From contig NZ_CP084742.1 of assembly GCF_020520285.1 (NCBI RefSeq), forward strand, positions 4,402,001 to 4,466,000: a stretch of 64,000 bases of DNA, written 5' to 3'. The translations under genes and the position numbers were made by a program. The notes under the pieces were generated by a model. It saw only the letters and a list, made by a program, of their open reading frames with translations, did no database searches and had not been told where the DNA came from. Below, in pieces: positions 47,498-56,673 of the stretch (its first letter is position 1; each line of letters opens with the position of its first letter). The stretch comes from Pseudomonas sp. L5B5 (lineage in GTDB: Bacteria; Pseudomonadota; Gammaproteobacteria; Pseudomonadales; Pseudomonadaceae).

Positions 47498-47731
47498 GTG
47501 AGCCAGACGCTTGCGGCACGTGCGCCCAAACCGCTCTACAGCAACGTCAGTCCGGCGGTGGGCTCGCCGTGCATCAGCCTGTGCCGCCTCGATGAGGAGA
47601 AGGTCTGCCGAGGCTGCTTCCGCCATGTGGAAGATATTCGCGAATGGCGCTCGGCCGACGACGAGCGTCGCCGGGTGATCTGCGCCCAGGCGCTGCAGCG
47701 TAAACAGGCCGCGGCGCCGGGGGATCTGTAG
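47498..47731 (+). CDS. DUF1289 small cysteine protein
   Basis: This 77-residue protein has the DUF1289 motif SPCISLCRLDEEKVCRGCFR followed by EEIxEW-like residues (HVEDIREWRSADDERRR). The four cysteines suggest metal or Fe-S binding. The start is GTG at 47498, 3 bp after the cyaY stop, so the two are probably cotranscribed; a shared role in iron handling is only a guess. Confidence 0.85.
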   Translation: MSQTLAARAPKPLYSNVSPAVGSPCISLCRLDEEKVCRGCFRHVEDIREWRSADDERRRVICAQALQRKQAAAPGDL

Positions 47732-47808
47732 TTCCAGCCTGCACGGTTTGTTTATTCGGATTGCTGTGATAGTGTCAGATTTCGCCTCGCTACCTCGAGG
47801 CCGGTGAG

Positions 47809-47842
47809 AACCCCGTCTTATTTGGCGGGGTTTTGCTTTTTT
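47809..47842 (+). terminator. Intrinsic terminator just upstream of rnk
   Basis: AACCCCG (47809-47815) pairs with CGGGGTT (47826-47832) and is followed by TTGCTTTTTT. It ends only about 30 bases before the rnk start, so it either ends the cyaY-DUF1289 transcript or acts in the rnk leader. Confidence 0.8.
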
Positions 47843-47872
47843 GTGCAGAAAAAACAGGAGTCAGCCAGGATC

Positions 47873-48286
47873 ATGAGCACTGCACCATCCATCATCCTTA
47901 CCCGCCTTGACGTACAGCGTCTGGAGCGCCTGATCGACAGTCTGGACGACTCGCTGCCAGGCGTCATTGCCCTGCAAACCGAGCTGGATCGCGCCGAAAC
48001 GCTGGTGGGTCACGATGAGGTTCCGGCCGGTGTCGTCACCATGAATTCGCGGGTGCACTGCCGGGAAGAAAGCAGCGGCAAGGATTACCACCTGACCCTG
48101 GTCTACCCACAGGATGCCAACGCCGACGAGGGCAAGATTTCCATCCTGGCCCCGGTGGGCAGCGCATTGTTGGGCTTGCAAGTGGGCCAGTACATCGACT
48201 GGCCGGCCCCGGGCGGCAAGACCCTGAAACTGACCCTGCTGGAAGTGGAATACCAACCGGAAGCCGCTGGCGACTTCCACCTCTGA
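47873..48286 (+). CDS. rnk: Nucleoside diphosphate kinase regulator Rnk
   Basis: This 137-residue GreA/Rnk-family protein has an N-terminal helical arm (about 1-45) and a C-terminal FKBP-like GreA domain (about 50-135; VTMNSRVHCREESSGKDYHL and ISILAPVGSALLGLQVGQYI). Unlike GreA, the arm is short, so it binds RNA polymerase without cleaving backtracked RNA. Rnk influences NDP kinase levels and alginate in P. aeruginosa. The ATG at 47873 gives the family start. Convergent with cyaA 7 bp away. Confidence 0.93.
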   Translation: MSTAPSIILTRLDVQRLERLIDSLDDSLPGVIALQTELDRAETLVGHDEVPAGVVTMNSRVHCREESSGKDYHLTLVYPQDANADEGKISILAPVGSALLGLQVGQYIDWPAPGGKTLKLTLLEVEYQPEAAGDFHL

Positions 48287-48293
48287 CGCCTGC

Positions 48294-51140
48294 CTAGGCC
48301 TGCTCGAGCGCCTCGTTCAGGGCGCGCTCCAGGCTGGCCTTGTAGCGCAGGTAGAGAATGCTCGAGCTTTGTCCATCACCGAGCAGGCCGGACAGGTCCA
48401 GGTCGGTGATGTAGCAGCGATAGCGCTCCGCGTCGCGACGCTGCTCGACGATTTCCCGGACCACGGCACTGAACAGCTGGTCGCCATGCTCCAGTTCGCA
48501 AAACTCCTGCTGATTGCAGTACAGCGAGACCTGCACCTGGCCCGGTGCGGCCTTGCCAATGATCGCCTGCACATCATAGAAACCCTTGTCCACCGGCGTC
48601 AGCGGGGCTGGCCGCGCTTCCACTCGGCGCGCCCGGGAAGTGCCTGAAGGCAGGACCTGGAAATAGAGTATCTCCAGAGGTTTGTCGCCCGTGCTGCTGT
48701 CCATGGGCAGCAGGGCTTCACGGCGATAGAGAATCGACTGCAGGAAACGCTGCAGCGGCACCAGCAGGCTCTGCTCGTCATGGTAGGGCGCGCTCTGCTG
48801 CCACAGGGCATTGTGCTCGTCGAGGACATAGAGCTCGGCCTGGCCCTCGACGATCCGGTAGAACACCTGGATGCAATCCGGCTGGCCCATGGGCAGGATC
48901 AGCGCCAGGTCATGATCCTCCAGGGCCATGGGGTCCAGGTGCAACGGGCTGTAATGGGCCTGTTCCTGCCCCAGGTAGTCCAGCAGTGCCGCAGGAGTGG
49001 CCAGGGCTCTGTGCCGGACCTGGCCGGGTACCAGCTCGAGGACGTGGTAATGCTGCTGCACCTGGACCAGGTAGCGGTAGTTGAGCTGGCTGAGCAGCAG
49101 GTTCTGCGCGGTCTCGAACAGCTCCTCCACCCGCCGGGCGATGAACTGCGCCCGGTTGTGGCAGAAGCAGCGCACCCGCAGCCGGGGCTGGAGGCCGGAT
49201 GGCAGGTTGTTGAGGTAGTCCCGCAGGCAATCGAGCAAGGCATGTTCGCCGTCGTGGCGGCCCACCATGACCTCGTTCCAGCTGTTGAGCGTGACCTGGT
49301 CCAGGGTCAGCACCAGGTTTTCGCGCACCCCGGCGTAGCTCAACGAGTCGGTGCGCTCGGTGGTCATGTGGATGTTCAGCTCGCGGTGATGCTTGAGTGG
49401 GTCGGTCGCGACATTCACCAGTACCAGCACCTCGCTGGGCACACTGGCGTGCAGCAACTGGTCTTCGCTGACGGTAGTCAGCGGCAGCGCCACGGTCTGT
49501 TGCAGGCTGCCCAGCAGGTTGAACAGCTCGAACTCGCTCAAATCGCTGCTGCCGGGGTGCAGCGCCAGACGCGTGCTGCTGTCGATGACTCCGTTGCGGT
49601 GGCACCAGGTGAGCAGCTCCAGCAGTTCGCGGCTGCGCTTGATCGGCGCGAAGTGTTCCCACTCCAGGGCCGTCAGGTTGCCGTTGTACAGGCCCCAGTG
49701 GTTGTGGCCAGGCTCCTTGCGGTTGGGCGAGTGCACCAGGGTGAGGGTGTCTTCCGCCAGGTCCGGGGCGATGCCCGGATTGATGAATTCGATTTTTCCG
49801 GCCTTGCGTTCGAAGGCTGCATAGAGGCGTCGGCCCAGTACGTTCAGGTCGCGCTTGTTGATCAGGCTGGCAGCCTGCTCGGTGCGGGCGAACTGGGTCA
49901 GGAAGCGATAGCTGTAGTTGAGTTCGTTGACCAGGGCTCGGCGTTCAGCGCCGACCTGGCGGACCTTCCACTGGCTACGGCTGTCGAGCAGTGCCAGCTG
50001 GCGTTGATCCCAACCCCATTCATCTGCCAGGCGTTCCAGCAGTGCCCGCTGCCAGTTGGGGCTGCGGGCGCCGTTGCCCGCAGTCAGCTTGCGGTTGACC
50101 TTGAGGTACAGGCTGCGGCGCACCAGCTCGAGGCGTTCTTGCTCGCCCCGGGCCTTGAGGTATTCCTCGATGCGCCGGTAGACCACGATGTAGGGGTCCA
50201 GCTCGTCCAGGTCCAGGCGATTGGCGAACACCGCCTGCTTGAAACGCAGGCTCAGGCACTGGACCCGCGGATGCTCGCTGGCGTAGACCTCGATCAGCAA
50301 CAGCTTGAGCACGGACTTGTAGGGCGACTCGATGCCCTTGAACAGCTGCCAGAGCCCGGCGCCGATGAACTCGCCCGGAGGGACGCGCGCCATGTGCCCC
50401 AGGTCGAGATTTTCCTCGGCGGGGACGAAACGCTTGGATAGCAGCGTGTGGATGTACTGCTCGTAGCGTGGCTCCTCGTACACCGGTACCAGCCACCATA
50501 ATGGCGTGCGTCCGGCCAGCCAGATGGCGGTACGGTAGAACTCGTCCAGCAACAGGTAGTGCTGGGTGGTGCCGCAATCGTCCGAGCTCAGCTGGGTATC
50601 GCGCTCTCCGCGCACGAAGCGGCTTGGCTCGATGAGGAAGAAGTGGGCTTCGGCGCCCTGGCCTGCGGCCCAGGCTTCGAGCAGTTGGCATTTCTTCTGC
50701 AGTTCGGCCAGCTCGCTTTCGCTCAGGTCGGGAGCGTGGCAGACCCAGACATCCATGTCGCTTTGGTCGGCCTGGGCCAGGGTGCCCAGGCTGCCCATGA
50801 GGAACAGTCCGTGGATCGGCCGGGGCGGGTTGCCGTGGCGCGCCTTGTAGGAAAAGGAACGGGTCAGGCGCTGGGCTTCGGCCAGGACCTGGGGATCGGG
50901 TTCGTAGTTGGACAGCCCCGCAGGCGTCGCACCGGAGACATAACCCGGCAGCAGCGGGTGATTGACGTGGAAGAACAGCGGCAACAGGTTCAGGACCAGT
51001 TGCTGGCGGGCAGACAGCCCCTCCATCGCCCGGGCCATGCGTCCTTCGTTGAGGGTGAGAAAACGCGCGCGAAGTTGGCTTAGGACCTTGCGGTCGATTC
51101 CTTCATCCAGGTCGGGACGGATTTCGTGGGTATGGGACAT
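48294..51140 (-). CDS. cyaA: Class I adenylate cyclase CyaA
   Basis: This 948-residue enzyme makes cAMP from ATP. The N-terminal catalytic half (about 1-530) has GYVSGATPAGLSNYEPD and the nucleotidyltransferase-type FLMGSLGTLAQADQSDMDVW with its acidic pair. The C-terminal half (about 540-948) is the regulatory region. In Pseudomonas, cAMP feeds Vfr-type regulators rather than classic catabolite repression, which is under Crc. Length is that of other Pseudomonas class I cyclases. Convergent with rnk. Confidence 0.96.
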   Translation of the reverse strand: MSHTHEIRPDLDEGIDRKVLSQLRARFLTLNEGRMARAMEGLSARQQLVLNLLPLFFHVNHPLLPGYVSGATPAGLSNYEPDPQVLAEAQRLTRSFSYKARHGNPPRPIHGLFLMGSLGTLAQADQSDMDVWVCHAPDLSESELAELQKKCQLLEAWAAGQGAEAHFFLIEPSRFVRGERDTQLSSDDCGTTQHYLLLDEFYRTAIWLAGRTPLWWLVPVYEEPRYEQYIHTLLSKRFVPAEENLDLGHMARVPPGEFIGAGLWQLFKGIESPYKSVLKLLLIEVYASEHPRVQCLSLRFKQAVFANRLDLDELDPYIVVYRRIEEYLKARGEQERLELVRRSLYLKVNRKLTAGNGARSPNWQRALLERLADEWGWDQRQLALLDSRSQWKVRQVGAERRALVNELNYSYRFLTQFARTEQAASLINKRDLNVLGRRLYAAFERKAGKIEFINPGIAPDLAEDTLTLVHSPNRKEPGHNHWGLYNGNLTALEWEHFAPIKRSRELLELLTWCHRNGVIDSSTRLALHPGSSDLSEFELFNLLGSLQQTVALPLTTVSEDQLLHASVPSEVLVLVNVATDPLKHHRELNIHMTTERTDSLSYAGVRENLVLTLDQVTLNSWNEVMVGRHDGEHALLDCLRDYLNNLPSGLQPRLRVRCFCHNRAQFIARRVEELFETAQNLLLSQLNYRYLVQVQQHYHVLELVPGQVRHRALATPAALLDYLGQEQAHYSPLHLDPMALEDHDLALILPMGQPDCIQVFYRIVEGQAELYVLDEHNALWQQSAPYHDEQSLLVPLQRFLQSILYRREALLPMDSSTGDKPLEILYFQVLPSGTSRARRVEARPAPLTPVDKGFYDVQAIIGKAAPGQVQVSLYCNQQEFCELEHGDQLFSAVVREIVEQRRDAERYRCYITDLDLSGLLGDGQSSSILYLRYKASLERALNEALEQA

Positions 51141-51309
51141 CTCAAGCGGAGCTCGAACGTGGCGTGGTTCAGGGTCGCAGGCAGTTTACCGGCAGACTGG
51201 GCCGAGCCTTGAATTGATTTTTATTTTTGACGCCGGATTTCTAGCGCATTGGCGTGAAGCAGCCTACGGAAACCCGACGGACGGGAGTCCCGCAGGCCAG
51301 GGGAAGTCT

Positions 51310-51555
51310 TCAGGCGGTTTCGGCAACGGTGAGAATGGTCAGCAGGCCCTGGACATGCTCGGCGGCGTCGCGGCCGAGACTGGTGAGGTAGCCGCCATCG
51401 GGTTGGGTGATCAGCTCCTTGGTATACAGGCGCTTGGCGGCGGCGATGGCGGAAGGGGCGGCGGTCTGATGGATCTTCAGGCCTTCCTGGGAGCTGTCCA
51501 GGTTGAACAGTGCAAGGATTTCCAGTTCGGCAACCAACTCAGGGGTATACGACAT
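51310..51555 (-). CDS. TIGR02647 family small protein
   Basis: This is an 81-residue protein with the TIGR02647 pattern: MSYTPELVAELEILALFNLD then GLKIHQTAAPSAIAAAKRLY and LTSLGRDAAEHVQGLLTIL. The second half resembles a winged-helix-like fold. It is found near cyaA in Pseudomonas. No function is known. It stands alone between cyaA and the acidic small protein. Confidence 0.85.
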   Translation of the reverse strand: MSYTPELVAELEILALFNLDSSQEGLKIHQTAAPSAIAAAKRLYTKELITQPDGGYLTSLGRDAAEHVQGLLTILTVAETA

Positions 51556-51761
51556 AAGGACTCCAGACTTTCTATGAATGAAAGGTCAGCGTTCTTAAGG
51601 TGACCGCACGACGGCGGTGTGTCCAGCGTTCGCTGAGTACTTTTGCGAGCCCTTGCAGCGGTGTTTGGCCGCAGGGTGGTTGCAGTGTAGTCAGCAGGCG
51701 GGTGTCACGTCGTGGCGACGGGACGGAGCGCCGCGTGATGCCGCGCTCCTGCAGGCAGGTT

Positions 51762-52046
51762 TCACTGCTTTTCGGGAGGCAGTTCCGGCAGGGCACGCAA
51801 CGCGGCTTCGTACCACTGGGTATCGAAGGGGCGGTCCTGTTCGAGGATCGCATCGATCTCGATCGCCAGCACATGGGCCATCAGGTTGAGGATTTCCTCT
51901 CGCTCGTAGCCCACCAGGGTCAGCTTGTTGAACGTGGCCTTGGCCGCTGGCGGGTTGTCGCCTTCGATCTGGTTCTCGATGGCCTCGATCAGGGTGTTTT
52001 CGGCGAACTCTTCTTCGTCGTTGTCGATATCGGTCGGCTCGCTCAT
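51762..52046 (-). CDS. Conserved acidic small protein
   Basis: This 94-residue protein of unknown function has an acidic N-terminus (MSEPTDIDNDEEEFAENTLI) and a helical C-terminal part (KLTLVGYEREEILNLMAHVL, EIDAILEQDRPFDTQWYEAA). The ATG at 52046 is preceded by a GGAG site, while the much longer in-frame reading upstream only mirrors the GST gene on the other strand. Strong length and composition support coding; I do not recognise the family. Confidence 0.8.
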   Translation of the reverse strand: MSEPTDIDNDEEEFAENTLIEAIENQIEGDNPPAAKATFNKLTLVGYEREEILNLMAHVLAIEIDAILEQDRPFDTQWYEAALRALPELPPEKQ

Positions 52047-52163
52047 GGCAGGCTCCTCAAGGAAAGGCGCCAGTCTACCCGGATTTCGGCACGCCATGCT
52101 TGGCCCGGGGAGGGTTAAGCTTCCATGAAACAGCCGACCCCTGCACGGCCTGGAGGCAATGGA

Positions 52164-52805
52164 ATGTTCAAGCTTTATGGGTTCGCCATCAGCAACTACT
52201 ACAACATGGTCAAGCTGGCCTTGCTGGAAAAGGGCCTGCCATTCGAAGAGGTGCTGTTCTACGCCGGCCAGGGGCCCGAGGCGCTGGCCATCAGCCCCCG
52301 GGGCAAGATACCGGTGCTGGAGGTGGAACAGGGTTTCATCAGTGAAACCAGTGTGATCCTCGATTACCTGGAACAGGTCCGGCCCGAACCGGCGCTGCTG
52401 CCGAAGGAGCCTTTCGAGCGTGCCCAGGTGCTGTCGCTGGCCAGGGAGATCGAGTTGTACATCGAGTTGCCGGCCCGGGCCTGCTTTGCCGAAGTCTTTT
52501 TCGGTGCGACCTTGCCCGAGGCGATCAAGGAGAAGGCCGGAATCGAATTGTTGCAGGGATTTGCCGCGTTGCACCGGCATGCCCGGTTCGACCCTTATGT
52601 GGCCGGAAGCGACTTGAGCCTTGCGGACCTGTACTTCCAGTACAGCGTGAGTCTTGCCCTGGTGGTCGGGGACAAGTTGTTCGGGGTCGATTTCCTGGCC
52701 CGGATGCCCGAGGCCAGAGCGCTGTTGCAGCGCCTGGAACAAAGGCCCCATGCCCGGCGGATCGCCGCCGACAAGGCCGCGATGCTGGCCGCGCGAAACG
52801 GCTGA
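52164..52805 (+). CDS. Glutathione S-transferase family protein
   Basis: This 213-residue protein has a thioredoxin-like N-terminal domain (MFKLYGFAISNYYNMVKLAL; GKIPVLEVEQGFISETSVIL with the Pro-Ser glutathione site) and an all-helical C-terminal domain (ending LSLADLYFQYSVSLALVVGD). The ATG at 52164 has GGAGG 7 bases upstream. It is divergent from the acidic small protein and convergent with argH. Substrate unknown. Confidence 0.9.
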   Translation: MFKLYGFAISNYYNMVKLALLEKGLPFEEVLFYAGQGPEALAISPRGKIPVLEVEQGFISETSVILDYLEQVRPEPALLPKEPFERAQVLSLAREIELYIELPARACFAEVFFGATLPEAIKEKAGIELLQGFAALHRHARFDPYVAGSDLSLADLYFQYSVSLALVVGDKLFGVDFLARMPEARALLQRLEQRPHARRIAADKAAMLAARNG

Positions 52806-52813
52806 TCCACTTG

Positions 52814-52843
52814 CGCCCGCCCAGGCTTCAGCCGGGGCGGGCG
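52814..52843. terminator. GC-rich stem-loop between the GST gene and argH
   Basis: CGCCCGCCC (52814-52822) pairs perfectly with GGGCGGGCG (52835-52843) around a 12-base loop, in the 47-bp gap between convergent genes. There is no T-run, so it may be only a transcript-end hairpin. Confidence 0.5.
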
Positions 52844-52852
52844 TCAAGCGAT

Positions 52853-54247
52853 CTAGCGGCTGGCCAGCAGCGCCTGGCCGCGGGCCACGGCCGCGATGAC
52901 CTGGGCCGGCGCGGTGCCGCCGATGTGGTTGCGGGCATTCACCGAACCTTCCAGGGTCAGGACGGCAAACACGTCCTGCTCGATCTGCTCGCTGAACTGG
53001 CGCAGTTCTTCCAGGCTCATCTCGGCGAGGTCCTTGCCGGTCTCCACACCGTACTTCACGGCGTGGCCGACAATTTCGTGGCAGTCACGGAATGGCAGGC
53101 CACGGCGCACCAGGTAGTCCGCCAGGTCGGTGGCCGTGGAGAAACCGCGCAGGGCTGCTTCACGCATGATCGCGTGCTTGGGCTTGATGGCCGGGATCAT
53201 GTCGGCGAAGGCCCGCAGCGAGTCGCGCAGGGTATCGGCGGCGTCGAACAGGGGTTCCTTGTCTTCCTGGTTGTCCTTGTTGTAGGCCAGGGGCTGGCCC
53301 TTCATCAGGGTCAGCAGGCCCATCAGGGCGCCGAATACCCGGCCGCTCTTGCCCCGCACCAGTTCCGGCACGTCGGGGTTTTTCTTTTGCGGCATGATCG
53401 AGCTGCCGGTGCAGAAGCGGTCCGGCAGGTCGATGAACTGGAATTGCGCGCTGGTCCACAGCACCAGCTCTTCGGAGAAGCGCGACAGGTGCATCATCGC
53501 CACGCTGGCGGCGGCGCAGAATTCGATGGCGAAGTCCCGGTCCGAAACGCTGTCCAGCGAGTTGCCGCCCACGGCTTCGAAGCCCAGCAGTTGGCAGGTC
53601 AGTTCGCGGTCGATCGGGTAGGTGGTGCCGGCCAGCGCAGCGCTGCCCAGGGGCATGCGATTGGTGCGCTTGCGGCAGTCCACCAGGCGCTCGTAGTCAC
53701 GGCTGAGCATTTCGAACCAGGCCAGCATATGGTGGCCGAAGGTCACGGGCTGGGCGGTCTGCAGGTGAGTGAAGCCCGGCATGATGCTCTCGGCTTCGCG
53801 TTCGGCCAGCTCCAGCAGGCCTTTTTGCAGGCGAGTGATTTCAGCCAGGATCAGGTCGATCTCGTCCCGAAGCCACAGGCGGATGTCGGTGGCCACCTGG
53901 TCGTTGCGGCTGCGCCCGGTGTGCAGCTTCTTGCCGGTGATGCCGATGCGGTCGGTCAGGCGCGCCTCGATGTTCATGTGCACATCTTCCAGGTCCACGC
54001 GCCAGTCGAAGCTGCCGGCCTCGATCTCGCCCTGGATGGTCTTCAGCCCGTCGACGATGCTGTCGCGCTCGGCGTCGGTGAGCACGCCGACCTTGGCCAG
54101 CATCGTGGCGTGGGCGATGGAGCCCATGATGTCGTGGCGATACAGGCGCTGGTCGAAATTGACAGAGGCGGTGAAGCGGGCGACGAAGGCGTCGACGGGT
54201 TCACTGAAGCGGCCGCCCCAGGACTGATTGGTCTTGTCAGTGCTCAT
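52853..54247 (-). CDS. argH: Argininosuccinate lyase
   Basis: This 464-residue enzyme cleaves argininosuccinate to arginine and fumarate, the last step of arginine synthesis. The fumarase-superfamily signature [12 protein letters not shown] lies near residues 280-291, and [10 protein letters not shown] is in the N-terminal part. The ATG at 54247 gives the family length; upstream in-frame codons lack homology. It is separated from the divergent algR by 611 bp. Confidence 0.97.
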   Translation of the reverse strand: MSTDKTNQSWGGRFSEPVDAFVARFTASVNFDQRLYRHDIMGSIAHATMLAKVGVLTDAERDSIVDGLKTIQGEIEAGSFDWRVDLEDVHMNIEARLTDRIGITGKKLHTGRSRNDQVATDIRLWLRDEIDLILAEITRLQKGLLELAEREAESIMPGFTHLQTAQPVTFGHHMLAWFEMLSRDYERLVDCRKRTNRMPLGSAALAGTTYPIDRELTCQLLGFEAVGGNSLDSVSDRDFAIEFCAAASVAMMHLSRFSEELVLWTSAQFQFIDLPDRFCTGSSIMPQKKNPDVPELVRGKSGRVFGALMGLLTLMKGQPLAYNKDNQEDKEPLFDAADTLRDSLRAFADMIPAIKPKHAIMREAALRGFSTATDLADYLVRRGLPFRDCHEIVGHAVKYGVETGKDLAEMSLEELRQFSEQIEQDVFAVLTLEGSVNARNHIGGTAPAQVIAAVARGQALLASR

Positions 54248-54454
54248 GAATTCGCTCGTGATCTGCTGAAGGAAGATGGCGTGAAAAACAGTCGCCGATG
54301 ATAGCAGGGTTGCCCGGGCTGTCGCTGGCACTGGTCGACAGCTTTTTGCGTGCGACCCCGGGACAGCTTGTCGCCGGCCCTGGCGGCGCGGAGACTGGAA
54401 CCGGTGCGTCAGTGCGAGGTCGGTTGTCTGAGTACGGAAGGTGATATCGATCAA

Positions 54455-54482
54455 ACGATATTTACCGATTGAGCAATATCGT
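54455..54482. promoter_or_regulatory. Inverted repeat in the argH/algR region
   Basis: ACGATATT (54455-54462) and AATATCGT (54475-54482) are perfect 8-bp arms with a 12-bp spacer in an AT-rich pocket, unusual in this GC-rich DNA. It may be a regulator site. Confidence 0.4.
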
Positions 54483-54751
54483 CTTGGCAACCGTCTACAG
54501 TTGGACAAGAGGAACGGCGCAATCACGCGGTATCCCCCCGGGTGCCCGCGACAGGTCGTTCATCGAGTTCATACCGCGCATGGGCCATGCAACCCGTCCA
54601 CTAAACGAGACCGGGTGCGGCCAGGTTGGGCGCCGGCCATAAACGAGGGGGCTTCGTGTTGAATTCCAGCATTCCCTGCGACCTTGTCGCGCATCCAGCA
54701 GCCCGAAGCGGCATCGGGCAGGTACGGGTAAATATTGGTACCCGACTTGCG

Positions 54752-54779
54752 GCACTTTTTGGCCTTCGCACTAGTCTTA
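54752..54779 (+). promoter_or_regulatory. Candidate AlgU (sigma-22) promoter of algR
   Basis: GCACTT (54752-54757) and TCTTA (54775-54779), 17 bp apart, resemble the AlgU elements GAACTT and TCTGA at 5 of 6 and 4 of 5 bases, about 80 bp before algR. In P. aeruginosa, algR is transcribed from an AlgU promoter. Confidence 0.4.
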
Positions 54780-54858
54780 GCGTGGATCGCCGTGACGGAC
54801 GTCACTCCACCTGTCTACGCTATCCTTGTGCGAGACTCACGCAGGAATCCAGCGCAAT

Positions 54859-55605
54859 ATGAATGTCCTGATCGTTGATGACGAACCCCAAGCCCGCGAG
54901 CGCCTGATCCGCATGATCGGCGAGCTCGAGGGGTACAGTGTCCTGGAGCCCAGCGCCACCAATGGCGAAGAGGCATTGAGCCTGATCGACAGCCTGAAGC
55001 CGGACATCGTCCTGCTCGATGTGCGCATGCCTGGCCTGGACGGCCTGCAGGTCGCCGGCAAGCTGTGCGAGCGTGAGACGCCCCCGGCGCTGGTATTCTG
55101 CGCAGCTCCGGAGGAGTTTGCCCTCGAAGCGTTCAACGACAGCAGCGTGGGGCATCTGGTCAAGCCCGTGCGCCCGGAGCTGTTGCTGGAAGCTTTGAAA
55201 AAGGCCGAGAAGCCCTCCCGGGTTCAACTGGCCGCCCTGACCCGGCCCGCAGCGGAAACGGGCAGTGGTCCGCGCAGTCATATCAGTGCCCGCACCCGCA
55301 AGGGCATCGAACTGATTCCCCTGGCCCAGGTGGTGTACTTCATTGCCGATCACAAATACGTGACCTTGCGCCATGAGGGCGGCGAAGTATTGCTCGATGA
55401 GCCACTGAAGGCCCTGGAGGACGAGTTCGGCGAGCGCTTCGTGCGGATTCACCGCAATGCCCTGGTGGCCCGCGAGCGCATCGAGCGCCTGCAACGCACG
55501 CCGCTGGGGCATTTCCAGCTGTACCTCAAGGGACTCAACGGCGATGCGCTGATTGTCAGTCGACGCCATGTGGCGGGCGTGCGCAAGATGATGCAGCAGC
55601 TCTAG
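54859..55605 (+). CDS. algR: Response regulator AlgR
   Basis: This 248-residue regulator has a receiver domain (1-118) with the phospho-acceptor Asp54 (VLLDVRMPGLDG) and a LytTR DNA-binding domain (about 140-245; ISARTRKGIELIPLAQVVYF). AlgR controls alginate, type IV pili and other envelope genes and binds CCGTTCGTC-type boxes. One lies before algC in this window. Its usual kinase gene algZ is absent upstream. The ATG at 54859 has AGGA some 12 bases before it. hemC follows 126 bp later. Confidence 0.97.
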   Translation: MNVLIVDDEPQARERLIRMIGELEGYSVLEPSATNGEEALSLIDSLKPDIVLLDVRMPGLDGLQVAGKLCERETPPALVFCAAPEEFALEAFNDSSVGHLVKPVRPELLLEALKKAEKPSRVQLAALTRPAAETGSGPRSHISARTRKGIELIPLAQVVYFIADHKYVTLRHEGGEVLLDEPLKALEDEFGERFVRIHRNALVARERIERLQRTPLGHFQLYLKGLNGDALIVSRRHVAGVRKMMQQL

Positions 55606-55731
55606 GGCGGGGGCCGGGACATGCCAGCAGGGAAGCCTGGCAGCGCGAGGGTGCCGGGTTTCTGACACAAGTCAAAGCTGCTTTGGCTGAGCTGTTATCA
55701 TCTGCCGTATCTATTCAGTACGGATTGATCC

Positions 55732-56673
55732 ATGTCCTCTCGCGAAATCCGCATCGCTACCCGCAAAAGTGCTCTGGCCTTGTGGCAGGCCGAATACGTC
55801 AAAGCCCGCCTGCAAGAGGCCCATCCGGGTCTTGTCGTGACCCTGGTGCCCATGGTCAGCCGCGGCGACAAGCTGCTGGACTCGCCCCTGTCGAAAATCG
55901 GCGGCAAGGGTCTGTTCGTCAAGGAGCTGGAAACCGCGCTTCTGGAAAACCAGGCCGACATCGCCGTGCATTCGATGAAGGATGTCCCCATGGACTTCCC
56001 CGAAGGCCTGGGCCTGTTCTGCATCTGTGAGCGTGAAGACCCGCGTGATGCCTTTGTCTCCAACACCTACCCCAGCCTCGACGAGTTGCCCGAGGGTAGC
56101 GTGGTGGGTACTTCCAGCCTGCGCCGTCAGGCCCAGTTGCTGGCTCGCCGCCCCGACCTGCAGATCCGCTTCCTGCGGGGCAACGTCAATACTCGCCTGG
56201 CCAAGCTGGATGCCGGCGAGTACGACGCGATCATCCTGGCTGCGGCAGGCCTGATTCGCCTGGGTTTCGAAGATCGTATCCGTTCCTCCATCAGTGTCGA
56301 GGACAGCCTGCCGGCTGGCGGCCAGGGTGCGGTCGGCATCGAATGTCGCAGCGCCGACAGTGAAATCCACGCGCTGCTGGCGCCGCTGCACCATGCTGAC
56401 ACCGCCAGCCGAGTGAGCGCCGAGCGGGCGCTGAACAAACACTTGAACGGCGGCTGCCAGGTGCCCATTGCCTGCTACGCGGTCCTGGAAGGCGACCAGC
56501 TCTGGTTGCGCGGCCTGGTGGGCGAGCCGAGTGGCGGTGTGCTGCTCAGTGCCCAGGCCCGGGCCCCGCGTGCCTGTGCGTCCGAGCTGGGCGTGCAAGT
56601 GGCGGACGACCTGCTGGCCCAGGGCGCCGGTGACATCCTGCGCGCGGTCTATGGCGAGGCTGGACAAGAGTGA
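55732..56673 (+). CDS. hemC: Hydroxymethylbilane synthase (porphobilinogen deaminase)
   Basis: This 313-residue enzyme polymerises four porphobilinogens into hydroxymethylbilane for haem synthesis. The N-terminal [19 protein letters not shown] and [11 protein letters not shown] blocks are characteristic. Cys242 in [12 protein letters not shown] anchors the dipyrromethane cofactor. It overlaps hemD by 4 bases (GTGA), so the two are translationally coupled. Downstream of algR, as in P. aeruginosa. Confidence 0.98.
   Translation: MSSREIRIATRKSALALWQAEYVKARLQEAHPGLVVTLVPMVSRGDKLLDSPLSKIGGKGLFVKELETALLENQADIAVHSMKDVPMDFPEGLGLFCICEREDPRDAFVSNTYPSLDELPEGSVVGTSSLRRQAQLLARRPDLQIRFLRGNVNTRLAKLDAGEYDAIILAAAGLIRLGFEDRIRSSISVEDSLPAGGQGAVGIECRSADSEIHALLAPLHHADTASRVSAERALNKHLNGGCQVPIACYAVLEGDQLWLRGLVGEPSGGVLLSAQARAPRACASELGVQVADDLLAQGAGDILRAVYGEAGQE

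Larger units (their letters stand above)
54248..54858. promoter_or_regulatory. 611-bp argH/algR intergenic region without algZ
   Basis: No convincing gene is present: the only sizeable readings (for example 54441-54662, 73 codons) lack homology and good ribosome-binding sites. In P. aeruginosa the algZ (fimS) sensor gene occupies this position. The region holds an 8-bp inverted repeat at 54455-54482 and a possible AlgU promoter at 54752-54779. Confidence 0.6.

Noticed and set aside
48780..50441. 553-codon antisense frame over cyaA
   Set aside because: Shadow of adenylate cyclase; no homology or ribosome-binding site.
52811..54301. 496-codon antisense frame over argH
   Set aside because: Shadow of argininosuccinate lyase.
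54441..54662. 73-codon frame in the argH/algR gap, as a remnant of algZ
   Set aside because: The translation has no membrane helices or LytS-kinase residues, so it is not a recognisable algZ remnant.
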